From Arctopsyche grandis (taxonomy: Eukaryota; Arthropoda; Insecta; Trichoptera; Hydropsychidae): a DNA stretch of 64,000 bases. Positions 1 to 49,299 of the stretch are shown here, piece by piece. The notes beneath the pieces are model-generated. The model ran no database searches, was not told where the DNA came from, and saw nothing but the letters and a program-made list of their open reading frames with translations. The stretch is from positions 27,277,001 to 27,341,000 of the forward strand of contig NC_135362.1 in assembly GCF_051622035.1 (NCBI RefSeq), in the 5' to 3' direction. The translations under genes were made by a program, and so were the position numbers. Within the stretch, counting starts at the first letter, position 1; each line of letters starts with the position of its first letter.

Positions 1-189
1 CAAAATAAGTGCTAGAATGATACCCGATAGATTGTAAAAGAGTGAAAGTGATGGACGAAATTAGAAAAAAATGTGTGGGGAGAAGTAGATGAAAGTTGCC
101 CAAAATAGAGACGAATGGAAGGGTGTTGAGAGGGGGGGCTTCATCCAGCAGTGAATGGTGAATGGCTGTAAATGATGATGATGATGATG
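1..189 (+). mobile_element. RTE-type LINE, 3' end
   Basis: Matches the C-terminal end of RTE-clade reverse transcriptase (pattern LEW-P-KR...DEWK...F-Q-W) and ends in a (GAT/ATG)n microsatellite at about 170-189, as RTE elements do. Three better-preserved copies in this window share the same sequence. It lies downstream of, or in the last intron of, LRP4. Confidence 0.75.
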
Positions 190-610
190 CTCACATGTGA
201 TTAGTCGTAATATGATTGTATTAGAGAATTTCCTTAATATTTATTTTTAAAAATACCATCTTTTTATTTTCTGCATCGTATTTCAAATCGAAAATAACTT
301 TTGATAGTAGAAATGTTTCTAAGGAGAAGGTTTGATTTCAACTGGTTTTGTTTGAAAAATGCCATAAGAGAATTCAGAGAAATTATATATACAGGTGATT
401 GTATGGGAAATCGTTTGAACCAAATTAGTTGGAGTGACTATTTCCTTGCTACTGCCGATATCTTACTGCAAGCCGACTCCAATTAATATTTTGCATTCTC
501 TTTGAATGTTAGACAATTAACAATTATTAATTGTAATATATAATATAGATAATTGTGACATTCCATTAACATTCTAAATCCTGGTTATATTGTCCTAAGA
601 GTATTTTTAA

Positions 611-1155
611 CCCTTTGAGTGCTGATGTCTTTTCTGTTGAAAGCCCGCAACGTTGAAAATTTCGCAAACATTTCCAACTAGAATTATTTAGAAATCCAAT
701 AGAAAGCTGGTATAAAAATTCTAGCCAATCCAAACAAACCCTAGATAACTACTGCCAAGGATTTCGAGTTTGTAAAGGTGTGTTTAGACTGTCTTATATA
801 TCTTGCAACAATATAAAATAAATAAAAGAAGTCTATTAATGAATGTATTTTACAAAAACTAGTTCCATATTCATTGTTATTAAAATGTAATGGTCACAAT
901 CTAAATGCCAAGCCACAATCTAAAATACTCGGCAGTTAGGGATTCCCATTGAAAAATTCTGCTATGGTTATGAATTCAGAAATTCTGGTGTAAACCAGTC
1001 TTTATAAACACTGACACGGATTACACGACCCCTGTTCAATGCATTTTTTTTCAATGCTACCTGGAAAGGCTTATTTGGTAGTTTTTCATCGGCGTTTTTC
1101 AGGTCCATGCACTTGTTGGCAAAGCGCCGATCGGCGTTGGTCAGCATTCAAAGGG
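611..1155. mobile_element. piggyBac-like MITE, copy 1
   Basis: Terminal inverted repeats CCCTTTGAGTGCTGA and TCAGCATTCAAAGGG. The left flank is TTAA (607-610); the right flank is TTTA, one change from the TTAA target site. No transposase. Two further copies are present at 12718-13561 and 44990-45396. Confidence 0.75.
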
Positions 1156-1247
1156 TTTAGGATATACCTGAACTTGAGTCAAGCCTATTTTTTTTATACC
1201 CAATTTTGAAATGAATTTGAAAATCAATAAGATATATTTTGCATTAC

Positions 1248-37418
<36,171 letters not shown>

Positions 37419-39560
37419 GGTGCTCGACGACGACGATATCCTGAAGGATGTTAGTTGATTTGTTCGTCCATGGAGGACCCCCATGGACACGCCAAGGTCG
37501 CAAACCATGGCGTACCACCTCTTGCCAAGTTTTAGATCACATTTCAAACACTGACAACCGATATAACACTGAAACACCACCTGTGATTACTGTTAATATG
37601 ATTCTAGCAATATGAGTTCGATGATTTTTTCTTCGTATCACATTTGTATCTCCTCACTGCGAACAAAATAAAAAAAAACACATGAAGCTTATGCGTGATT
37701 ATTAATATAAAATATACAATTTTTCTTCAGAGAATCTCAAAATGGTGAGCCTATTCACATACATACATACATACATCCCTTAAAATACTACCTTTCGTTT
37801 CGGTTTAAGAGAGCTGACCTGATGTTGAGGTTTGGAGATGCGTTTATATTTAACGCCTGTATATTTTTGAATATTAAGAGGTCATATTTAAACAATAATT
37901 TATTATGCTCTTCACATTAAACGCGCACGTCGGCCATCTTCGATTCGGAAAACTTCAATGAAAACGCGCTTTGCGCAAGTGCGCACCCGAATTGTGGTTT
38001 TTTTTCTCTTCCATTCCTTTTATTTTTTTGGCACATATTTGTTTTCATTACGAAACCATTGATGCTTTCTTAGCCGTAGACGTTGTGATATAATTTTACG
38101 TATATATTTACAACATTTTTTCAAAGTCACATTTCGCCTCTTTCTTCTACCCTACTTGGTTACGACTTCAAATACGTATAATTTTCCCACTGGAATTTTC
38201 CACATTTATACAAAAGCATTTCAATCATATAACTCGCTATTTTTTTAATTGTCATAATTCAAAGTTTTCATTCATTCATTCTTATACGCTTTAATGTATA
38301 AATATAATATAAGCTCCATATATAAGTATATATGAGTTTACTTCTTTTTTTTAATTACTAATTCAAAGTCGAACAAAAATCAATAATCTTTTTTAAAACT
38401 AAAATCAAATAGTTATGATATTAAAAATGTTTCAAATAGTATATGTATATGTCTTGCTTATTAAAACATACATACATATGTTCATATGTATATAAAATTA
38501 AATTGATTTTTTTTGTTAATATTCGGAATCCATCTTCAAATTGAAAAATGTATTAATTATAAAACGTCAATTTTTTAATACGATTACTGACTATTTTATA
38601 CTGTGCAAAGAAATTTTGAATCAATAAGAATGTTTTATAACTACCTCAAATATGTATGAAATTTGAAAAAAAATGGATTTCTCGTGGAAAAGTGTAAAAT
38701 ATTCAGTCAAATTCGCACTCAATTTAAAAATCAAAGCCCCCCAAAATTTGTATACGTCTATTAAATCAATTCAACTGATATAGTTGAAGAAAAAACTCAG
38801 TTTCGTATCTTAAATAGACTTTTTCTTTCTCGATTTTAACCGTTCTATTACGAATTCAAGATGGCGGTCGTCGCACCTGTAACTAAAATGCGCACTAAAC
38901 TATTTATACCGGTAATTTACACATTTCCAATTTCATAAAAGCTGAATTTATATCATAAAACAAATTAAAACATATCATCGAGATTGTAAAAAAATTATAA
39001 AAAAAAATCATCGATAAACTTAAAAACTCATTAAGAAAATAACAATCAAATTTTAATTAAAAAATCATTCGAACTATTGAACGAAACAAAATCGACATGA
39101 AACGTATCACATTTATGCATATATAGAAGAATTGTTGAATTGAAATACGCATCGCCGGAATCGCCATTGCGACGAATCTATGCAACTTTTCGCTAATTTT
39201 AATTTAATATCAAATCAGAAATATATTAAAAAAGTATTTTATTTTATATTACAATACGTTTTGACTTGTGTTTTGATCGATCTTTGTGCTCGAGTGCGCA
39301 GTCGCAGAGCGGCAAACCCAGCCGTATGAAAGAGAACACCTACGCGATATATTTATAGATTCAATATATGTATGTATAATATACGTATGTATAATATATA
39401 TATATACATATGTATGTATGTATATATAAGTATACACATAATTATATCTAAATATTATTTTTTCATATTAAAAAAATAAAAGAATATACAATATAAAATG
39501 TTCATATAACAGACATATAGTGAGTTTGATATGTTAATTAAAAATTATTTAAACATTCAA
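37419..39560 (-). promoter_or_regulatory. 5' flank of LRP4, promoter not located
   Basis: Upstream of the LRP4 start codon. Higher-CpG patches at 37915-38000 (TCGGCCATCTTCGATTCGG) and 38855-38890 (CAAGATGGCGGTCGTCGCAC) carry AAGATGGC-type motifs of the YY1 class often found near starts of transcription. The rest is AT-rich. No TATA box can be assigned. Confidence 0.3.
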
Positions 39561-39579
39561 ATGCGTTAAATACCTTATT

Positions 39580-40150
39580 TATGATGTTCGATCGGGAAAG
39601 CAGTTTACGACAGATCGTTCGATCATTTGATGACCACGAGACGCGATACACCCTCCAATATTTTAACCGAGTTGAAAATGTACCACAGAAACGTGTTGAT
39701 TTTCAGGATTAGCATATTTTTTTCGCGCTGTTTTGTCCCGTTTCCCGAATCTCCTACGACACTGTGCGGATTTTATGTTGAAAATTTTCACTTATTTCGA
39801 GATGTGTGTGCTCCGGGAAACGTTACGTTCCCGAACGAAGCAACGTTCCCGACTGGCTGCGTATCCCGGCCGGGGTGGCCGCAAGCCGTGAGGGGGTGGT
39901 TTTCTCCCCTAAACATTTCGTTGTTTATGGCCACACCTATCAACAATGCTTTGACGAGTCCTGCAGGTTCCTGAAGGTAACCCTGGCCTCTCCCCTAAAT
40001 TCGAAAAAGTCAATACGATGCATCGCGTTTCGTGTGCGTTGCAGGGAACGAATGAAAAATCACTCACGTTGCCTTCCCCTCTCTATTTTTCAACATAAAA
40101 CTACCCTTCAATATACTGAAGATATCTAGAAATTTTCTTTATGTTATAGC
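39580..40150. other. Moderate-GC intergenic block with unrecognised open frames
   Basis: Two overlapping plus-strand frames (39627-39974, 39806-40129) lack recognisable domains and show no splice context. GAAACGTTACGTTCCCGAAC and GCAACGTTCCCGAC form a short direct repeat near 39817-39853. Confidence 0.25.
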
Positions 40151-40299
40151 AGTGGAATTACTCGCGTTGCTTGGACGAATGAAAGTCGAAAAAATCCGTT
40201 CGTAAAACATTTAACATTTAAAATTTAACCTCAAATAAACGTTTTCTTTTAAAATATACCAGTTGAGTGAAAGCTGCGAAAAGTATTCAAAACTATAAT

Positions 40300-40370
40300 A
40301 AATAAATTCTATTTATTTATTTTATTAAGAGTGGACCATTTTGATACTATAGGAATGGTCGAAAATATAA
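40300..40370 (-). repeat. Diverged type 2 tail fragment
   Basis: TTTATTTATTTTATTAAGAG then GGACCATTTTG...AGGAATGGTC, a shortened form of the type 2 tail. Confidence 0.4.
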
Positions 40371-40429
40371 CAAAGAAGAAACAAAAAATATATTAATTAT
40401 ACAGAAATAAAATAAATATTTTATTGTAT

Positions 40430-40790
40430 GCATAATATATCAGAAAGACCTAACAAGGCCTTCTTGGCAAATTATAAACATCGATGAACAATTTATATAG
40501 AGTAATCTTAAGTAGCATCATAGAGTCATCTATAGATAATTTTGACAAATATTTTTATAAATTAGCGAATTCGAGATGTTGATGTTGATATCTCACAATT
40601 TGCGTGAAATGGGACAACGTTGCCAATTTTTTGGAACCGTTTGAATGAAATCAGACAAATTAGCAAACTCTGATAGGAAACTGGCGACCTGCAGTAACAT
40701 ATCCAAGTTCTGGTCAGCAGTACCGGACTGGGATTGATCCCGTGACCATTTGGTTCAAAGTATTACATGCTAACCACTGATCTACATGTA
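40430..40790 (-). mobile_element. tRNA-derived SINE, family A
   Basis: Minus-strand copy: head with CACGGGATCAATCCC near 40735, central block near 40650-40690, degenerate type 1 stem-loop near 40448-40475. Confidence 0.65.
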
Positions 40791-41559
40791 TTTATTCATA
40801 CAATACATAAAAAACGAATTCAAACAGTAATAGAAGTAGTCGCTTCTATTAGTTATTAATAATATTTTAATATATGGAGAATAAAATTTGAGAAAACGAG
40901 AAGGTTGTCGTAAAGGAAAATATATAAGGCTACTTACCATAAGACGTCAAGATGGTCAAAATTGTAGAATTTTCAAAAGTGTCTATTACGATTATTTTCG
41001 CTATATTTGAATATCAATTGTTGACCAAACCACGAATTTAGGATATAATATAAAATTATATAAATAAACATTTATTTATTTATATACATATACGGCCGCA
41101 AGGAGCTAAAAACCATAATACAATAGATAAAACATTAATAAAAATAAAGATTAATATAAGAATAGAAAAATAGGAGTTTTAGAACAATGAAAATACGCGA
41201 AGTGAATAAATGAAATAATAATAAAATAAAATGCATTTAAAATAAAATATATTTGAGAAATAAGAATGTAACAATTTTTTTAAATTTTGTTTACTTGGAA
41301 TATTAAAAAGATCGAATTGGCCAAAGTCGTTTCCCAGTTTATGAAGTCTGGGTAAAGTTGAATTTTTGTTAAAATTTGTCGCCTATTTTTGGATGTGGAA
41401 TAAATAGTTGCATCTGGTAAATCTCCCCGATGTATAAAAATGATGATAAATATATTTACAAAAACCAGGCGTGAATATCATTGTGAGGCCCATTGTGTAA
41501 TAACACTGTTCGACAAATGACGACTTTTTTTTTTGGTTGATAGATATGACTATTATGAC

Positions 41560-42034
41560 TATATGACTATGAGACGAGATATGACTATTTTTATAGATCT
41601 ATGCCCAGTGAACATGAATCTGGTAATAAAAAATGTCGATTGGCTCGAGATTCGTAGATACATATATGTGTTTTTTAAATCGCGCGATTTTTAATATCCT
41701 GGTGTTGTTCGGTCGATGTACATATATCTGTCAATTTTCTGTTCAAAATGAATAATGGAATCTATAGTCGGGTATTTTATCTATTATTTGTAGTACTTTT
41801 CAGCTTTCAAATCTCTCTAAGTAGTCGTCCAGTTCAATCAAAAGTCAAAAGTACGTATTTTCACTTGGGATTTTTTCCCACTGCTAATACTATTTTATAT
41901 TGAGATTTTTCTGTTGAAACATGTTTATTGGGATAGTGTTCTAGCCACATTATTTTTTGTTTTTGTTTAAAAGGGTTAATTGGAAGTGTGCTGAATTTTA
42001 AATCGGTAAAATTGCGAGTTAACATCTCGTACTA
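41560..42034 (+). repeat. 480-bp Helitron-like repeat, copy 1
   Basis: Closely similar along its length to 58543-59004. The 3' end reads CGAG-TTAACAT-CTCG-TA-CTAT, a hairpin before a degenerate CTAG. No reading frame conserved. Confidence 0.55.
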
Positions 42035-42789
42035 TTATTAACTCGTATTTCTACACGAATCTTCTATTTAGTTTTTATTCTTTTCTTTTTCATTTGTCTC
42101 TATTCACCATTTAATGTAATTTTTAAAAATCTATAATTGGACTCATATGTTATTTTGTTACATTTATTCTTTATTTTTATGCATTTCTACATCTGTTGTC
42201 TGTTGATTTTTCAATAAATAAATAAATAAATAGTGTTCATTTTCAAGCTACTGATCGTTTAATTATTTTAACTTCATTATATATCAGAACAATCGCGTGG
42301 ATGTATGTACATATATGTATATACATACATATGTTTTCAATTCTTTACATTAAATACAAAAAGTTGTTTAGTAGAGAAATCACTTACTGGTCCAGGTATG
42401 GTTTGATTGGATTTAATTTTTAGTTTGATTGTGTTTTTATGATAAATATATATTTGTTTGATGTTATTTTATCGCTTTATTTAAATAGTGCATTAAGATA
42501 ATATATAAAATACATAGCTATCCCAAATATGCTCGTAATATAATGACAAAATCTGATTTCATTCTTATGAAAGGTTATTTGGGCTAGTAATATTTGTATG
42601 TTAATTTTAAAATAACATATTTTCCATATTGATTCCTTTATGTATGGAATTTAAAAATATATGTATTTTTCTTTTTGTTCTTTTGTTTGAAAATTAAAAA
42701 ACCTTGGAAACCTTGACAGTTATAAACTCCTTATGTACCTTTGGTATTATTCATACTCACCTTATCTATAATTAAATCATATCAATTTC

Positions 42790-43665
42790 AACAGAAACCT
42801 GAGAACTCCAGCATCTGGCTGCCCCAACCCCGGAAAACAACCGTTCGAATGACTGAGCAAAATTTCAATATGGTACCATTCATGCGAGGTAATACATAGA
42901 ATCAGAGAAACGTTATAATAATATAAGTGACTTTAGGCGTTATATTATTAAATACAGTAGTATCAATAGAACCGCTACGAAAAAATATGGAAATTCTGAA
43001 ATGTACGCGTTGCCAGAGATACGGTCACACGAAAGGATTCACAGAATGCGCATGTGAACATCTTACCCAAATCTGTGAAAGGAAAGAGAGAAATGGTGAT
43101 GCTCCTTGCGTATTGTTAATTATAAAGGCTGCAAAGTATATCAAGAAATGAGGACAAGAAAGTCACCCCCATTAAGATAAAAAAAACAACAACAGAAATC
43201 ATAACACAGAACAAAAACAATCAATACACTGAACCCGGAGTCAGTTATGCAAAGGTATTAGGAAATAACCAGCCACACAACCACAATGAAAACAGAAACC
43301 AAGAAACTAAAAATAGCATAACAGATCAAACCAATAATACAAAAACAACAACAATGTGCAAATTATGTTGGAACTAATGGAAAGGATGGACATAATGCTG
43401 AATCTCATAACAACAGTCATCTCCAAAATTCCGTAATGAGTCAATTCCCGCGAATCGCCATATGGAACGCCAATGGCCTGGTACAACATAGCCAGGAAGT
43501 AAACACATTTATTAAAGTTTATATCATTCTTATAAGTGAAACTCACTTCACAAAAAAAAGTTATAAGAAAATACACGATTACACAATGTATTATACTAAG
43601 CATCCAGATAGTACAGCACATGGAGGTACAGCGATAATAATCAAAAATTCAATATAACACCACGT
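42790..43665 (+). mobile_element. Jockey-clade LINE relic: gag zinc knuckle and endonuclease start
   Basis: Encodes ILKCTRCQRYGHTKGF, a CCHC-type gag zinc knuckle, and further on PRIAIWNANGLVQHSQEV with TAHGGTAIIIKNSI, the start of the apurinic-like endonuclease. The stretch between is frame-broken, and the reverse transcriptase is absent. Confidence 0.8.
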
Positions 43666-43704
43666 ATGTTAATTTTGAAACTTTATCTACTTGAAAATTA
43701 TATT

Positions 43705-43845
43705 GCTGAAAATCTTGATTTTTCAGCTTTAATTAAAGATTTTGCTGAAAGAAAGGCTCGGAAAGTTCACTACTGAAATATTATTTTATTAATTTATTTT
43801 TAAATCCACCTGAGGTTGGGAAACCTTGTTAACCATATGGCAATA
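43705..43845 (+). pseudogene. hAT transposase fragment, inverted copy
   Basis: Encodes ENLDFSALIKDFAERKA, the counterpart of ENLDFSAFIKDFDERKES at 44100-44250 on the other strand. The two form a separated inverted repeat. Confidence 0.6.
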
Positions 43846-44097
43846 TATATGGTAAATATTGTACATATCCACATAAACGTCAGTGACCAATTGTCGTACG
43901 AATTTCGTCCAAGCTCAGTACGCTGTCGCGAATAGTTGACATACATACAATTTGTTTATTTAATGCGAATCATTGATGATTGGTCGTGGGTAATAATGGC
44001 CTTACACCATATGGCACCCTCGGATAATGTTTTCTAAGCGCTCCTAGATTTTTTTTTTAAATTGATTACCATCCTCCTTTTTCCAGGCTTGGAACTG

Positions 44098-44830
44098 GCA
44101 TCAAAGTGGTTTACAAGGTTTCCTAACCTCAGGTGGATTTAAAAATAAAAAAAGAAAATAATATTTCAGAAGTGAACTTTCCTTTCTTTCATCAAAATCT
44201 TTAATAAAAGCAGAAAAATCAAGATTTTCAACATTTTCAGTAGATAGAGTTTCTAAACTGGAAAGTTTATTTTGTGACTTTGTCGACTTTGTTGACTTTA
44301 CGTTCACCACTTGGTACAGTATCGGGCAGTGTCAGCAAATTTCGCATATTTAAAAACAACGTTTATTTGAAAAAGAACAAAGTACCAAACAATTAATGAA
44401 ACAAGAAAGCTGAAATCTTTTAATTGTCCCGCTAATGTGGTTGCTTCATGAGCTACACCCGGATCCTTGCTTTCAGTTTCAGATAAATTAATTAAAGCAT
44501 CGTAACGTACTGTTTTGATACTTGCTATTTTCGCTTCCCATCGTGTGTCAGATAATAAGGAATTATTTAAGGAATATAATTACACATAATCAGTTTCTTC
44601 CAGCGATATATTGAAGCTGAAAATAGTGTAAACAATCTTTGAAGAATACCGAAAAAAATTGCGATGTTACAGGAGATTTCGCAGCGTCGTTGAAATGTGA
44701 AACTTGATAAGCATAATAGAATTATATTGATAAGCATAATAGAATTATAATTCAAAAGGGAATGCGCCTTCACCCAATGAATAGAATTTGCCGAGTACAA
44801 TCGATTAGAGGCACAAGACATTGTGTAACA
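44098..44830 (-). pseudogene. Degraded hAT (ZMYM1-like) transposase
   Basis: In minus-strand order and broken frames: FFGILQRLFTLFSASIYRWK, LSDTRWEAKIASIKTVRYDA, DFSFLVSLIVWYFVLFQINV, NLDFSAFIKDFDERKES. This order matches the hAT transposases annotated as zinc-finger MYM-type 1-like. Stops and frame shifts show it is dead. Confidence 0.7.
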
Positions 44831-44989
44831 TCAGATTTAATTTAGTTTACGTTCTCTTGATATAACGAAAGCTTTCCAGAAGGTCCATCGATGAAAATCC
44901 AAAATAGATTATTATTGAATTATTGAAAATTATTATTAAAAATTTATTGAACATCAATGAGCGCGTTATTTAAATATATATATTAAGGA

Positions 44990-45396
44990 TACTTTATAAC
45001 AATATAAAATAAACAAAAGAGGTCTATTAATGGATGTATTTTTCTGAAACTAGTTCGATCTTCTTCATTGTTGTTAAAATGTAATGCTCACAATCTAAAT
45101 TCCAAGCCACAATCTAACATACTCAGCAGTTTCCATCGGGTAATTCTGCTGGTATCTGCGGTTTTGACTGGACACCAATTCTGCTATGGTTAAAAATTCA
45201 GAAATTCCGGTGTAGACGAAGCTTTATACATGTTGAAAACCTAATGCCACGGATTACACGACCCATGCATTTTTACTTTTTTTCAATGCTACCTGAAAAC
45301 GCTTAGCGGGTGGTATTCTTGTTTACTTTGTACGTATTTCAGGCTCGTGGACTTGTTGGCAAAACGCCGATCGGCGTTAGTCAGCATTCAAAGGGC
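44990..45396. mobile_element. piggyBac-like MITE, 3' part
   Basis: Matches the right two-thirds of copy 1, ending GTCAGCATTCAAAGGG; the left end is missing. Confidence 0.7.
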
Positions 45397-45579
45397 TAAA
45401 TGTGCTGTCCCACTAGTGCACTATCCCTTCCTATAACAATCCTTTTCAATCTTTCAATGTTTGACGGTAAATCACATCTACATAATTACTTAATCAAATT
45501 AAACACATTCACTGCACAAAAGGCGAATAAAGCATTCTGACCTTTTACCGAGTGCATGACTTTTAGCCCGGTTTTCCAT

Positions 45580-46290
45580 TTATTTGTCTACACACACACA
45601 CACACACACATACACAGATACGTCAGCACACGTCTACTCGGGATGCTACCGACCGACTTAAACAATCTACGGTCAATTTAACTCGGTTAACAGACATCAC
45701 CGATAAACTGCAGACTAATCTGCGACTGACAAATGTATGCCACACTCAATCTGCACTTAATGCTGCGAGCACCATTTCTCAAACACCCTTTCTTCTGAGT
45801 TACATCATCGTGTTGCATGTACGAACACGGTAGATAACTTCTCATGAATACTATAGTTGTTTACTGATGCGAACGCGCCCCCCCCCCCTCCAGCTACGAT
45901 ACACACGGGGTGGCTCAACCCTCATCCGTTCTCCTCCTACCCTATAAAATGTTGATGCCGTTGCAACGGGGGATGCAGGAACGGTGGGGGTTGGAAAGTG
46001 GGGTGGAGGGGGGAGGAGTTGTAGGTGGTAGATGCACTTCCAATTTATCATTCGAACACCTCGACCATTGTCACTAATCGCACCGTAATGCACATTATGC
46101 GGCTAACAAGATAAATGGAGGTCGCAAATGCAACCCCTGAATTAACTACATACATATACATAGCTAACCGACACCCTCTGTGTGTGTGTGTCGCCAGGAA
46201 ACGGTGGTTTGCGGAAAGGGGATGATGCTTTGGATTCAATCGCCTCCCCTCGCTTGTTGTTATCTTGTTCCACAGATTGAGTCGTTATAC
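45580..46290. other. Intergenic block with CA repeat and GC-rich tracts
   Basis: (CA)n at about 45591-45610, poly-C at 45880-45890, and G-rich runs near 45966-46030. Short open frames here are low-complexity shadows. No gene recognised. Confidence 0.4.
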
Positions 46291-47166
46291 GCGGTCGAAG
46301 TGTAGATTTGAAGGTAGAATTTTTGACGCAGAACTACGTTTTTTCGTATATATTAAATGCAATCGCAACTAGGTATTGCAATTTACCGTCGAATTAAATC
46401 TACCAGCAAACGGTAACTAGTTTCTATCATTATCGGTTTATCGGTTTACTTACTGAGTTTCGCTAGCCTAATCCGGGGTCTCTATTGTTCACCCACGAGT
46501 GCACTTAGACAGTGGATACTCTCTATCATGTTCCCACGTTACAGTAATTTGCCTGGTTAATACAAGTCGATTGGATTTCAAAGTCATTTCGTTCATTAAG
46601 TTTAGAGATTGCAAATAACCGCTAAATTACATTTACCGGTAAACAGTAACTGATTTCTACCATTATCGGTTAGCCGGTTTTTACCGTAAAATGAGAAAAA
46701 AAGTGAACGATTAGATAAGATATCTGTATGTGGTTACTTTTCACAAAAGCGTTAATCTACATAGATTGAACTGTAAATAATTTAAAATAAATCTCAGGTG
46801 AAAAGTGTCATACAAATAGGTTCAAATAAGTCCATTCGTAATAATTAATTATCACATTTGAAACAACTGTCTAATCGGTTTTATCACGACTTGGTTGGTC
46901 TGTGTTGCCACTGTTTAGCATGCATCAGTGTAGCCACTCTTACGAATGCAGCAGTGTTGCTACAAGAGATATGTCAAACTGAAAGAAGTCTCGCTGCTCG
47001 CTACAACTTATTACAATGCGCTACTATTACTATGTTACCATTGTATCAAAATTCAAGACCTATAATTAAAGAGAAATATGTATGATGAGTTTACTGCCTT
47101 GCATACCTCTAATTCATTCTGCTAAAAATTTTAGTGATTTTAGACTAAATACTACCTAATTCATAA

Positions 47167-47948
47167 AGGTCTGTTCATACCTAGTCAGCACGTACCGACT
47201 TCAGCAGGTATCTGGCCATACGAAAAGTATTCTTTGGTACATTTTGTATGGGTATATTCATACCAACCGTCACGTTTACGCCACGGCAGGCTTACAGCAG
47301 TACCCGACATTTCCTGTTCATACCTTACAGCAACATCCATCAACGTATCGTATCCGATTTTTTGGCCATCGTGGAAATATACACGCGAATTACGTGCCAT
47401 GAGTCTGCCGCTTTGCTGTTTTGGACCAATTATCGATAGTGACAGTTGACAGCTGTTCAATCTTTCGACATGGTTTTGGCGCAAATATTTAAAAAAAATT
47501 TGTCCATCATCCACAAGCTCCTTATACAGTGTCCAAAACTCTCCTTCGGTTTTTCTATTTTTTAACATGGGATGCACATCAAAACGCCTCCGTGCTTTTT
47601 TATTGACCTTCTTGAGCTTCTTCTTCCAACAAAAACGCGATTATACATAATTTTTCGTTCGATAAACGCCGAAACATTTTTGCTGACTTGTATTCTGACG
47701 CGTAGCTACGAATGCACGTGTATGCATTCATATTGTAAGTACTCGACAATACGACGTAAGCAATATTGCGCAGTATCGTCATGGCCTGTAATGTATAAGT
47801 AAGCCGATTTTGCCTTGCACTCGGCCAAAGTGCTGTGAACGTGACGTGACCGCGACGTGTAGGTAGATATGAATAGAAATGTAATAAAATGACATATTTG
47901 AAACGGAGTCGTTAAGTATGAACAGTGCTGTTAAGTATGAACAGACCT
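47167..47948 (-). mobile_element. PIF/Harbinger element, internally deleted
   Basis: 782 bp. Same TIR as the MITE at 4714 (AGGTCTGTTCATACCT) with TAA duplicated at 47164-47166 and 47949-47951. Contains a transposase remnant on the minus strand. Its subterminal regions include long AT- and CG-containing inverted segments. Confidence 0.85.
47185..47680 (-). pseudogene. Harbinger transposase remnant, N-terminal part
   Basis: Contains EGEFWTLYKELVDDGQIFFK and YLRQNH, matching the conserved N-terminal phrase of PIF/Harbinger nucleases (EF-TL-EL--D---F--Y-R). The reading frame then runs into unrelated sequence, and the catalytic DDE part is deleted. Upstream LLEEEAQEG may be the original N-terminus. 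Confidence 0.75.
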
Positions 47949-47999
47949 TAATACACCATTTTCATTGATTTTTAATGCTATATAATACAAAACAAAAAT

Positions 48000-48920
48000 A
48001 TGCCTGTATATGTACTCAATTATGTCGATGGCGAAATTTTGGCGATTTACTGGTAAATCGGTAAACGAATCATGCAACCCCCATTCGGCGTATTGTGGAT
48101 TAGGTTGTCTGGAATTTAAGTACTAAATGTGCCAATTTAAAATTGATAAATCCACTGGCAACACAGACTAACCGAGTCGTAATAAATTCGATCAAACGGT
48201 AGTTTCAATCATGTTTGCAACTTTCAAATGGCCCAAACTTTAAATAAACAAATATAATTGGTTAAAAATAAAAAAATTATTCACTATTACGAATTTAATT
48301 TTATTTATTTATGTATATGTTATTATCTATGTACCTGAGATTTATTTTTAATTATTTACGATTCAATCTACATCGGTTAAGTTTTTTAGGAAAAGTAACC
48401 GCATACAGCTTAGAATCTACGAAAAGGATTCTTTTTTTCATTTACCGGTATACCGGTAGTAGGAAAAATCATATACCGTTTACCGGTTATTAAAATTTGA
48501 CGGTAAATTTCGATCTTTAGCTAAGTTAGAGTGCACGTAGTTCTATGTTTATATAATACAGATATACACACGTGCGCTTAAATTACCGATGATTATTATA
48601 ACTTGGTGGAGTTTTATGTAATGGACCTAATCCTCGTGAGTGCTTTTTTGAAAATAGCTTTAGAAAGTAATATCCTTGTACATATTATACGATAGAAAAG
48701 CAAAGTCGTTAAACTTAATGACATTAAATAACAATATAATCTATTTGTATAAAAAAATTTGTGAAATTGCGGAAAATTACTCGACATGAAAAATTGCTTC
48801 CAATTCTATCGAAGAAAAATATCCTACAAAATATTTTATTTACATTGCGTTATTTTCCGAAAAAGATTCGTTTCTTTGGGCCGATCTCATATTCTGCAAT
48901 TGATTGATGTTGCATTTATT
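48000..48920. other. AT-rich intergenic stretch
   Basis: No gene, repeat end or RNA recognised. TACCGGT(A/T)-like motifs recur at 46620-46690 and 48440-48500 (ACCGGTATACCGGTA) without a clear element. Confidence 0.4.
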
Positions 48921-48924
48921 ATAT

Positions 48925-49295
48925 TTATATGTTACAGTGAAAACATATTTAAAGTGAAAATAATATAATATACTAGTGAAATTATATTTTCAATAGTGAA
49001 ATTATATTTTCACTAGTGAAATTATATTTTCACCAATTCAAGCAGTGAATATGTATCAAACAATGAATTTACAACGTTTAACTCTATACATTAAACCATA
49101 ACAACCCAATCTTAAATTAATAGGGCCAACCCTTACTTAACCTGACCTATCCTAACCCTTAAATAATACCAACCCTACCAATCTAATCTTAAATGAATAA
49201 AACCACCCCTGAAAATGTAACTGGTTACGATTTCACTGAAACGTCACTGAAAATATATTTTCACTTAAAATATAATTTCACTGTGACATATATAA
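48925..49295. mobile_element. MITE with subterminal AGTGAAATTATATTTTC repeats
   Basis: Ends TATATGTTACAGTGAAAA and its inverse (TTTCACTGTGACATATA). Just inside the left end AGTGAAATTATATTTTC is repeated three times. The centre is rich in AACCCTTA/CCTAACC, like 5094-5155. The exact target duplication is not resolved. Confidence 0.5.
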
Positions 49296-49299
49296 TAGT

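Noticed and set aside
39627..40129. Two overlapping plus-strand frames
   Set aside because: No recognisable domain, no nearby exon partner. Recorded as an unassigned block instead of a gene.
46858..47085. 75-residue plus-strand frame
   Set aside because: No family resemblance and no flanking splice-compatible exons; chance frame length in this composition.
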